Assembly (NCBI GenBank): GCA_040255215.1
Contig: JBDZUM010000030.1
Location: forward strand, 1 to 34,113
DNA from: JAQSWP01 sp040255215
GTDB taxonomy: Bacteria; Pseudomonadota; Alphaproteobacteria; Reyranellales; JAQSWP01
Length of the DNA stretch: 34,113 bases
Direction: 5' to 3'
Position numbers and translations under genes: made by a program
Notes under the pieces: model-generated
What the model was told of the DNA's origin: nothing
The model's database searches: none
The model's input: only the letters and a program-made list of their open reading frames with translations
Shown: piece by piece, positions 1 to 6,794 of the stretch
Position numbering within the stretch: position 1 is the first letter of the stretch
How the letters are laid out: each line of letters begins with the position of its first letter

Positions 1-503
1 TCGACGGCACCAACACGCTGGCCTGCACCAAGTACATCGACGAGGTGAAGGGCGACGTGAAGATCTATCCGCTGCCGCACATGCCGGTGGTCAAGGATCT
101 GGTGCCCGACCTCAACGGCGTCTACGCCCAGCTCGCCTCGATCGAGCCGTGGCTGAAGAGCGAGACGCCGCCGCCCAGCCGCGAGCGGCTGCAGTCGCCG
201 GAAGAGCGCGCCAAGCTCGACGGGCTGTGGGAGTGCATCCTGTGCTTCTGCTGCACGACCTCGTGCCCCAGCTACTGGTGGAACGGCGATCGCTATCTCG
301 GCCCGGCCGTGCTGCTGCAGGCCTATCGCTGGATCGCCGACAGCCGCGACGAGGCGACCGGCGAGCGGCTCGACGCGCTGCAGGATCCGTTCCGGCTCTA
401 TCGCTGCCACACGATCATGAACTGCACCAAGACCTGCCCCAAGAGTCTCAATCCGGCCAAGGCCATCGCCGAGATCAAGAAGCTGATGGTGGCGCGGCAG
501 TAG
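1..503 (+). CDS. sdhB: Succinate dehydrogenase iron-sulfur subunit, C-terminal part (5' end outside window)
   Basis: This is the electron-transfer subunit of complex II. It passes electrons from the FAD subunit SdhA through three Fe-S clusters to ubiquinone at the inner membrane. The reading frame is open from base 3, so the gene starts upstream of the window. The visible part begins at GTNTLACT, which carries the last cysteine of the N-terminal [2Fe-2S] domain. The 4Fe-4S motif follows (ECILCFCCTTSCPSYWWN: CxxCxxCxxxCP), then the cysteines of the 3Fe-4S/4Fe-4S region (RCHTIMNCTKTCPKSLNP). The C-terminus is complete. No other sdh gene follows, so sdhB is the last gene of its operon here. The family call is certain; only the start is missing. 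Confidence 0.97.
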   Translation, partial: DGTNTLACTKYIDEVKGDVKIYPLPHMPVVKDLVPDLNGVYAQLASIEPWLKSETPPPSRERLQSPEERAKLDGLWECILCFCCTTSCPSYWWNGDRYLGPAVLLQAYRWIADSRDEATGERLDALQDPFRLYRCHTIMNCTKTCPKSLNPAKAIAEIKKLMVARQ

Positions 504-555
504 CGGCAGGCACGTTCGCTTCGTCTCCCGGGGGGAGAGGCGGAGGGGGAAACCG

Positions 556-1632
556 ATGAGCGATAAGAAGGCGCCGCCGAACAGGATCGGCGCCGTTGCG
601 GCTCTTCTGGCGTTGATCGCGGTCGCCGGCGTCGGCGCCTATATGGCCGGCTGGTTCGGCGGCGAACCGGCGTCCGGTCGCCGCCCGCAAACCGCGAACG
701 CGCCGCTCAGCACCGCGACCGGCCCGCTGCGCTTCGATCTGCAGGGCCACCGCGGCGCGCGCGGCCATGCGCCGGAGAACACGCTGACCGGTTTCCACAA
801 GGCGCTGATGATGGGCGTCGACACGCTCGAGCTCGACCTTGCCCTGACGCGCGACAATGTGCTGGTGGTGACGCACGATCCGCGGATCAACCCGGACATC
901 GCGCGCTGGCCCGACGGCGAATGGCTCAACGAGGCCGGCCCGGCGGTGCGCTCGCTCACCATGGAGGAGGTCAAGCGCTTCGACGTCGGTCGCCTCAATC
1001 CCGAAAGCCGCTACGCGCGCATGTTTCCCGAGCAGGAGCCGGTCGATGGCGAGCGGATCCCGACGTTGAAGGAAGTGGTCGATCTGGCGCGCGCCATCAA
1101 TCGCAACGTCCGCTTCAATATCGAGATCAAGATCAATCCGACGCGTGCGGAGGAAACGGCGAACGCGGCGACGTTCGCCCGGGCGGTCGTCGACTTCCTG
1201 CATACCGAGAAGCTGGTCGATGTGGCGACGGTGCAGAGCTTCGACTATTCGGCGCTGGTCGAGGTCCGCAAGCTCGACCGGCAGCTCGCCACGTCCTGCC
1301 TGTCGATCCAGCGCGCCAACTTCGACAACATCAAGGCCGGCCAGCCGGGCCCGTCGCCCTGGACGGCCGGCTACGACATCGACGAGCTGGGCGGATCGCT
1401 GCCGGCGCTGGCGAGGAAGATCGGCTGTTCGGTGTGGTCGCCGCACTGGCGCGACATCGACGTCGCCAAGATCAACGCCGCCCATGCCGAGGGGCTGCGC
1501 GTGGTGCCGTGGACGGTCAACAAGCCGGAAGACATCGCCGAGGTCCTGGCGCTGCCGGTCGACGGGCTGATCACCGACTATCCCGATCGCGCCCGCGCCG
1601 AAATGAAGGAACGCGGCATCACGTCCTACTGA
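556..1632 (+). CDS. Membrane-anchored glycerophosphodiester phosphodiesterase (GDPD family)
   Basis: Predicted to hydrolyse glycerophosphodiesters to glycerol-3-phosphate and an alcohol. The protein has 358 aa. Residues about 11-34 form one hydrophobic segment (IGAVAALLALIAVAGVGAYM), an uncleaved anchor or signal, which places the enzyme on the periplasmic side. The GDPD signature is intact: GHRGARGHAPENT (H65, R66, PENT 73-76), LELDL (E92, D94), THDP (H107) and NIEIKINP. The C-terminus has the usual end of the TIM barrel (VVPWTVNKPEDI, GLITDYPD). A strong Shine-Dalgarno (GGAGGGGG, about 542-549) precedes the ATG. The last 7 bases overlap the convergent gene that follows. Substrate choice cannot be read from the sequence. 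Confidence 0.93.
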   Translation: MSDKKAPPNRIGAVAALLALIAVAGVGAYMAGWFGGEPASGRRPQTANAPLSTATGPLRFDLQGHRGARGHAPENTLTGFHKALMMGVDTLELDLALTRDNVLVVTHDPRINPDIARWPDGEWLNEAGPAVRSLTMEEVKRFDVGRLNPESRYARMFPEQEPVDGERIPTLKEVVDLARAINRNVRFNIEIKINPTRAEETANAATFARAVVDFLHTEKLVDVATVQSFDYSALVEVRKLDRQLATSCLSIQRANFDNIKAGQPGPSPWTAGYDIDELGGSLPALARKIGCSVWSPHWRDIDVAKINAAHAEGLRVVPWTVNKPEDIAEVLALPVDGLITDYPDRARAEMKERGITSY

Positions 1633-2426
1633 GCGGCCGGCCGGCTGCCCTGCATCAGCACGCGCAGCACCGTCGAGCCATCCTTGGGCGGCAGCGCCAG
1701 GATCGCGCGGTAAAAGGCGATCATCGTGCGGCACAGAGGCTCGGCCGCCGCCGACTGCGGCTGCGCCAGAGCCTGCGGCGGCAGCAGGCGCTGGTCCTTG
1801 CCGGCATAGACTTTGGTGACGACTTCGCTCAGCAGGGTCTGTGCGCGCGCCCGGTCGGGCGGCGGCTGCGAGGCTTCGACGGAATCGACGATCACATCGG
1901 CCATGGCGTCGAGCGCGCGCTGCAGTCCGTTCGGATCGAGCCCGGCGCCGAGCGAGCCGCCGCCGGCCAGCGCCTTGCAGCTTTGCGCGTCCCGTTGCAG
2001 CAGGCCCTCGAAGATCGCCGTCATTTCGCCGGTGAAACGCAGGATCGCCGCGTCGGACGTGGTCGCCAGATGGCGCGGGAAATAGCGCTGGGCGAGGGCG
2101 GCAGACTTGTTCTGCGCCGCCAGCGGGTCGCGCTCGGCCAATATCGCGTCGATCTCCGGACCGGCCTCGGGGTGATGGTGCCTGATGGTTTCGAGCAGGC
2201 GGGCCTCGGGACGCCCGCCATTGTCGGTGAATACCGTCAATGCCGCGCCGACGATCAGCGCGGTAACGACGAAAGCGGCGGCGGGCACGCCGAGCAGACG
2301 GGTCCAGCCGGCGGCGGCGGGGGCCGAACGCAGGCCGCTGGTGCGGCGGCGGCGCAGCAGCAGCACCAAAGCGGCGGCGGCGAGGCCGGCGGCGAGCGAA
2401 ATCACCAGGACGACGGGAAAAACCAT
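1626..2426 (-). CDS. Conserved hypothetical membrane protein with two N-terminal TM segments
   Basis: I do not recognise a named family. The chosen ATG (2424-2426) starts a 266-aa protein that opens directly with a TM helix (MVFPVVLVISLAAGLAAAAL), followed by an Arg-rich loop (LLLRRRRTSG) and a second hydrophobic segment (LLGVPAAAFVVTALIVGAAL). A longer frame adds 33 basic residues upstream, but these look like non-coding leader. The remaining 180 or so residues are soluble, probably periplasmic and mainly helical. They contain two cysteines (in QSCKAL and EPLCRT) that could form a disulfide. The gene converges on the phosphodiesterase gene with a 7-base 3' overlap. The frame is open and alpha-proteobacterial in codon use, so it is probably real. 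Confidence 0.72.
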   Translation of the reverse strand: MVFPVVLVISLAAGLAAAALVLLLRRRRTSGLRSAPAAAGWTRLLGVPAAAFVVTALIVGAALTVFTDNGGRPEARLLETIRHHHPEAGPEIDAILAERDPLAAQNKSAALAQRYFPRHLATTSDAAILRFTGEMTAIFEGLLQRDAQSCKALAGGGSLGAGLDPNGLQRALDAMADVIVDSVEASQPPPDRARAQTLLSEVVTKVYAGKDQRLLPPQALAQPQSAAAEPLCRTMIAFYRAILALPPKDGSTVLRVLMQGSRPAAQ

Positions 2427-2472
2427 GCGAAACCTTCTATTCCATGCGCCTCGGCCCGCAGACGGTCGAGCC

Positions 2473-2501
2473 TTGGCCAGCGTCGGCAGCGGGCGCATAA
2501 T
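2473..2501 (+). promoter_or_regulatory. Candidate sigma-70 promoter for the dioxygenase-oxidoreductase pair
   Basis: TTGGCC (2473-2478) and CATAAT (2496-2501) are separated by 17 bases. A GGGAG ribosome-binding site (2531-2535) and the ATG at 2543 follow. The -10 is a good match and the spacing is ideal. The element lies in the divergent spacer upstream of the hypothetical membrane protein. Confidence 0.42.
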
Positions 2502-2542
2502 TCCCGAAAGCGAGGCAAAAACCAATCGCCGGGAGCGACGCC

Positions 2543-3337
2543 ATGAAACTGACCGAAGAACAGCTGCGCCAGTTCGACGAAGAGGGCTATCTCTTCCTGC
2601 CGGCGCATTTCTCGCCGCAGGAAGTGGCGCTGATGCAGCAGGAGGTGCCGCACGTCTTCGCCCAGCGCCGCCAGGAGAATGTGCGCGAGAAGTCCGGCGA
2701 CGTGGTGCGCACCGCCTTCGCCGTCCACACCTACAATCCGCTGTTCCAGGCGCTGGTGCACCATCCGGGCTTCGTCGGGCCGGCCGAACAGATGCTGGGC
2801 GACCGGGTCTACATCCACCAGTTCAAGATCAACGGCAAGGCGGCGTTCGACGGCGACGTCTGGCAGTGGCACCAGGATTACGGCACCTGGAAGAACGACG
2901 ACGACATGCCGACGGCGCGGGCCATGAACCTTGCGGTGTTCGTCGACGAGGTCAACGAATTCAACGGCCCGCTGTGGTTCATCCCGCGTTCGCACAAGAA
3001 GGGCGTGATCGACGCCCAGCACGATCTGACCACGACCTCCTACCCGCTGTGGACGATCAACAACGACACCATCGCCAAACTGGTCGAGCAGGGCGGCATC
3101 GTGTCGATGAAGGGGCCGCCGGGATCGGCGCTGTTCTTCCATTCGACGCTGGTGCATGGCAGCGGCCCCAACATGTCGCCCTGGGGGCGGGTGATCATCT
3201 ACGTGTCGCTCAATGCCGTGTCCAACGCCATCCGACGCTTCAAGCGGCCGGAATGGATCGCCCATCGCGACTTCGCGCCGATCGACCATTGGCCGGCGGA
3301 CTGCATGCTGAAGGCGGCGCGGCAGGCGGCGGAGTAG
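2543..3337 (+). CDS. Phytanoyl-CoA dioxygenase (PhyH) family Fe(II)/2-oxoglutarate oxygenase, EctD-like
   Basis: Predicted cytoplasmic non-haem iron dioxygenase that couples 2-oxoglutarate decarboxylation to hydroxylation of an unknown small substrate. Length is 264 aa, normal for PhyH proteins. The facial triad is visible: H110 and D112 in QWHQDYGTW and distal H205 in STLVHGSGPN. R216 (PWGRVII) is positioned to bind the 2-oxoglutarate carboxylate. The stretch WHQDYGTWKNDDDMP and the later FNGPLWFIPRSHKKG resemble ectoine hydroxylase (EctD, WHSDFETWH type), but no ectABC genes are present, so ectoine is not implied. Only 4 bases separate its stop from the next ATG, so the two genes should be co-translated. 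Catalytic class is well supported; the substrate is unknown. Confidence 0.88.
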   Translation: MKLTEEQLRQFDEEGYLFLPAHFSPQEVALMQQEVPHVFAQRRQENVREKSGDVVRTAFAVHTYNPLFQALVHHPGFVGPAEQMLGDRVYIHQFKINGKAAFDGDVWQWHQDYGTWKNDDDMPTARAMNLAVFVDEVNEFNGPLWFIPRSHKKGVIDAQHDLTTTSYPLWTINNDTIAKLVEQGGIVSMKGPPGSALFFHSTLVHGSGPNMSPWGRVIIYVSLNAVSNAIRRFKRPEWIAHRDFAPIDHWPADCMLKAARQAAE

Positions 3338-3341
3338 GCGG

Positions 3342-4697
3342 ATGAACCTGCACCGGCTGCTGCTGCAGCGCGCCGAGGCCGGCAAGCCGCTGCGCGTCGG
3401 CCTGATCGGCGCCGGCAAGTTCGGCACCATGTTCGTCGCTTCGGCGCGGACCACGCCCGGCCTGCATCTGGCGGCGATCGCCGATCTCGATCCGCAGCGC
3501 GCGCGCCAGTCGCTGCAGCGCACCGGCTGGCCGGCCGGGCAGGCCGACGCGCCGTCGATCGACGCTGCACTCAAGAGCGGCGGCACGCACGTCACCGACG
3601 ACGTCGCCACGCTGCTGGCGGCGCCGCTCGACGTGGTGATCGAAGCCACCGGCAATCCGGCCGCGGGCATCGCCCATGCGCTGGCCGCCTTCGTCGCCGG
3701 CAAATCGGTGGTGATGGTCAACGTCGAGGCCGATGCCGTGGCCGGGCCGCTGCTGGCGCAACGCGCCGCCGAGGCCGGCGTCGTCTATTCGCTGGCCTAT
3801 GGCGATCAGCCGGCGTTGATCTGCGAGATGGTCGACTGGGCGCGCGCCGCCGGCTTTCCGGTGGTCGCGGCGGGCAAGGGCACCAAATACCTGCCGTCCT
3901 ACCATCAGTCGACGCCCGAGACGGTGTGGGGGCATTACGGGATCACCGCCGAGCGGGCGCGCGAAGGCGGCATGAATCCGCAGATGTTCAATTCCTTCCT
4001 CGACGGCACAAAGTCGGCGATCGAGATGGCGGCCGTGGCGAATGCCACCGGCCTGACGGCAGCGCCGCAGGGGCTGGCGTTTCCGCCCTGCGGCGTCGAC
4101 GATCTGGCGAACGTTCTGTGCCCGCGTGAGGCTGGTGGCCAGCTGCATCATGCTGGCCAGGTCGAGGTGATTTCCTCGCTGGAGCGCGACGGTCGGCCAG
4201 TATTCCGCGATCTGCGCTGGGGCGTCTACGTGGTGTTCGAGGCGCCCAGCGATTACGTCGCACGGTGCTTCGCCGAATACGGTCTGGTGACCGATCGCAC
4301 GGGCCGCTATTCGGCCATGTACAAGCCGTTCCATCTGATCGGCCTCGAACTCGGCATTTCCGTCGCGTCGGTCGGCCTGCGGCGCGAGGCGACGGGTGTC
4401 GCGAGCGGGTTCCGCGCCGACGTGGTGGCGACCGCCAAGCGCGATCTGCAGCCGGGCGAGACGCTGGACGGCGAGGGCGGCTACATGGTCTACGGCAAAT
4501 TGATGCCGGCCGGCGACTCGCTGGCGCTGGGCGGTTTGCCGCTGGGGCTGGCGCACGGCATCAAGCTCGCGAAGCCAGTCAAGGCTGGCGCGCCCCTTTC
4601 CTGGAGCGACGTCGCCTTCGACGCCCAGTCGCCGGCCGTGCGATTCCGGCGCGAGATGGAGCGCCACTTCGCCCCGCAACAAGCGGCAGCGGAATAG
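3342..4697 (+). CDS. NAD(P)-binding homoserine dehydrogenase-like oxidoreductase with C-terminal SAF domain
   Basis: A 451-aa cytoplasmic protein. The N-terminus has a Rossmann dinucleotide fold (RVGLIGAGKFGTMF, residues about 18-31; IADLDP at the end of strand 2; VVIEATGNP). The central part contains conserved-looking catalytic-type segments (AAGKGTKYLPSYHQSTPETV; MYKPFHLIGLELG). The C-terminal 100 residues look like a SAF domain (ATAKRDLQPGETLDGEGGYM). Proteins with this layout are commonly annotated as homoserine dehydrogenase-like or SAF-domain (FlgA-like) proteins, but the true homoserine dehydrogenase catalytic layout and ACT domain are not evident. A role in threonine synthesis or flagella is therefore unlikely. 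Coupling to the dioxygenase gene suggests both act on one sugar-acid or amino-acid-like metabolite, which is inference. Confidence 0.8.
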   Translation: MNLHRLLLQRAEAGKPLRVGLIGAGKFGTMFVASARTTPGLHLAAIADLDPQRARQSLQRTGWPAGQADAPSIDAALKSGGTHVTDDVATLLAAPLDVVIEATGNPAAGIAHALAAFVAGKSVVMVNVEADAVAGPLLAQRAAEAGVVYSLAYGDQPALICEMVDWARAAGFPVVAAGKGTKYLPSYHQSTPETVWGHYGITAERAREGGMNPQMFNSFLDGTKSAIEMAAVANATGLTAAPQGLAFPPCGVDDLANVLCPREAGGQLHHAGQVEVISSLERDGRPVFRDLRWGVYVVFEAPSDYVARCFAEYGLVTDRTGRYSAMYKPFHLIGLELGISVASVGLRREATGVASGFRADVVATAKRDLQPGETLDGEGGYMVYGKLMPAGDSLALGGLPLGLAHGIKLAKPVKAGAPLSWSDVAFDAQSPAVRFRREMERHFAPQQAAAE

Positions 4698-4784
4698 AGC
4701 GACTGTCCGGAAGTAGAATTCATTTCCGGCTAATCGTCAGGCATTCCAAATAAGGCGGATGTCTTGCGGGCAGGGGAGTAGACA

Positions 4785-6771
4785 ATGGGGACCATCAGCC
4801 GTGCGCGCTTCGTCGCGTTCCTGCTATCGACGACGGCGCTGACGACTGCCGGACCGGCCTTCGCGCAAACGCCTGACAATGAGCAGCTCTACAAGATGGT
4901 GCTGGAGCTCAGGGCCTCGCAGGAAGCCATGAAGCAGGAGGCGGCGCGGTCGAAGGCGGAAGCCGCCCAGGTCCGCACGCAGCTCAAGGCAACCGAAGAA
5001 AGACTGCGCCAGGCCGAACAGGCGTTGCAGGCTGGCGGTCGCCGCCCGGCGGGCTTGGCCGAGAGCGCCTACTTCGGCGCGGCGGGAACGACGGGCACGG
5101 CACAGTCGGGGCGACAGATCGCATCGACCGGCGGTGCGCCGCCGCCCGCGGGCCCAGGGCAGCTGCCTGCGGTTTCCGGCCTCAATTTCAAGCTCGAGGG
5201 CGCCGGCGGCGTGTTCGGTGGCGATGGCGGCGGTTATGGCGCCGGCGCGCTGGCAGTGCCGCTGTCGCATTCCTTCGGCCTGCAGCTCGACGGCATGATC
5301 GGCTCGCGCGACGGCCAGCTTTTTCTCGGCGCTGGCGGACATCTGTTCTGGCGCGACCCTGCCGTCGGTTCGCTGGGCCTCTATGGCAGCGTCAGCCGCC
5401 TGGAGGGTCGTCCGCAATATGCGCCGGGAGCCACCGGCAAAAACGCGTCGATCGCGCGCGCCGGCGTCAGCGGCGAATACTACCTGGGACCGTTCTCGCT
5501 CGAGGCGCTGGTCGGCTGGGAAGGCGGCGATCTGAAGGATCGTCCGTTCGATCGCGTCGATCTCGCCTGGTACCCGACCGACGACTGGCGTCTCAATGTC
5601 GGCCATCGCTACTACAGCGGCCAGCATTCGGCCGCGGCCGGCACGGAGTTCCAGTTGCCGCTGCCGGGCGGGCTCGGCATGTCGCTGTTCGCGGAAGGTC
5701 GTTACAGCGAGAAGGACGAAGTGTCGGCCTGGGGCGGTCTGCGTTTCTATTTCGGCGAACGCGGCAAACCGCTCATCCGTCGCCATCGCGAGGACGATCC
5801 GCCGATTTTCCTGGTCGAGGATTTCATCGCGGCGGGCAAGGACAAGCCCCAGTCGCAGATCGGTCCCACTGGCCCCAGTGGCCCAACCGGCGCCACCGGC
5901 CCGACCGGATCCACCGGCCCAACGGGTTCCACCGGCCCAACGGGTTCCACCGGTCCAACGGGCAATACCGGTCCGACCGGCTCGACGGGTCCGACCGGAG
6001 ATACAGGCCCGACCGGTTCGACAGGGCCTACGGGTCCGACCGGCTCGACGGGGCCAACGGGGGATACGGGTCCGACAGGTTCGACAGGGCCTACGGGTCC
6101 GACCGGCTCGACGGGTCCCACGGGAGATACCGGGCCGACCGGTTCAACCGGGCCCACGGGTCCGACCGGCTCGACGGGTCCCACGGGAGATACCGGGCCG
6201 ACCGGTTCGANNNNNNNNNNNNNNNNNNNNNNNNNNNNNNNNNNNNNNNNNNNNNNNNNNNNNNNNNNNNNNNNNNNNNNNNNNNNNNNNNNNNNNNNNN
6301 NNNNNNNNNNGTCCGACCGGCTCGACGGGTCCCACGGGAGATACCGGGCCGACCGGTTCGACAGGGCCTACGGGTCCGACCGGCTCGACGGGTCCCACGG
6401 GAGATACCGGGCCGACCGGTTCGACAGGACCGACGGGCCCCACGGGATCGACGGGTCCGACGGGAGATACCGGGTCGACCGGTTCGACAGGACCTACGGG
6501 TCCGACCGGCTCGACGGGGCCAACGGGGGATACCGGGCCGACCGGCTCGACAGGGCCGACGGGCCCGACGGGATCGACGGGGCCAACGGGGGATACGGGG
6601 CCGACAGGTTCGACCGGGCCCACTGGTCCAACCGGGTCGACAGGGCCAACGGGAGATACAGGGCCGACCGGTTCGACAGGACCTACGGGTCCCACGGGCT
6701 CTACGGGTCCGACCGGTTCGACGGAGCCTACCGGACCGACAGGCCCGACCGGTCCGACCGGTCCGCCCTAA
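4785..6771 (+). CDS. Secreted coiled-coil/beta-barrel protein with C-terminal collagen-like Gly-X-Thr domain (interrupted by assembly gap)
   Basis: Domains in order: signal peptide (residues 1-27, cleavage after AFA); charged coiled coil (about 30-83); Gly/Pro-rich linker; predicted outer-membrane beta-barrel (about 133-324) with alternating amphipathic strands, ending AWGGLRFYFG; a 35-residue basic/acidic linker; then uninterrupted Gly-X-Thr triplets from residue 360 to the stop. The collagen part contains no Lys or Arg. A run of 100 N (6211-6310) shifts the apparent frame: upstream codons start at positions divisible by 3, downstream codons at positions of remainder 1. Any true gap divisible by 3 rejoins them, and the smallest period-compatible gap (12 bases) gives 632 aa. 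The Shine-Dalgarno AGGGGAG precedes the ATG. The layout (N-terminal periplasmic part, barrel, C-terminal repeat) recalls inverse autotransporters, but I do not recognise the barrel family. It could also be a plain porin-like protein with a tail. Confidence 0.85.
5970..6687 (+). repeat. 63-bp tandem repeat encoding a 21-residue collagen-like unit
   Basis: Each unit encodes seven Gly-X-Thr triplets with X = P,S,P,D,P,S,P, so one Asp recurs every 21 residues. The marker GATAC falls at 6000, 6063, 6126, 6189, then after the gap at 6340, 6403, 6466, 6529, 6592 and 6655, always 63 apart on each side. Three complete units (5970-6158) and most of a fourth precede the gap; six complete units follow (6310-6687). 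Units differ mainly at third codon positions, with one Pro-to-Ser change near 6470. Less regular Gly-X-Thr triplets flank the array (5862-5969 and 6688-6768). Confidence 0.95.
6211..6310. other. Assembly gap (100 N) inside the collagen repeat
   Basis: Exactly 100 N, the conventional placeholder for a gap of unknown size. It lies within the 63-bp array, where short reads collapse. The repeat phase on the two sides fits a true length of 12 + 63k bases. The gap is not a biological frameshift. Confidence 0.97.
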
Positions 6772-6794
6772 GGGCGACAGGTGAACGGGACGCC

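Noticed and set aside
475..1734. Long antisense frame opposite the phosphodiesterase gene (and similar long antisense frames elsewhere)
   Set aside because: High GC content suppresses stops in all frames. The product is Arg/Asp/His-rich low-complexity protein with no domains, while the sense frame has clear catalytic motifs.
2543..3337. Ectoine hydroxylase EctD
   Set aside because: The catalytic segment is only similar, the exact WHSDFETWH signature is not present, and no ectoine synthesis genes are nearby.
3342..4697. Annotation as flagellar protein FlgA
   Set aside because: Only the SAF domain is shared with FlgA. The N-terminal NAD-binding domain and lack of a signal peptide argue against a flagellar role.
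5747..6695. Long reverse-strand open frames through the repeat encoding Val-Gly-Pro-rich proteins
   Set aside because: They are the complement of Gly-Pro-Thr codons, which lack stops on either strand. They have no ribosome site, start inside the repeat and do not continue into sensible protein.
5862..6768. CRISPR array
   Set aside because: The 63-bp units are contiguous, without unique spacers, and are coding.
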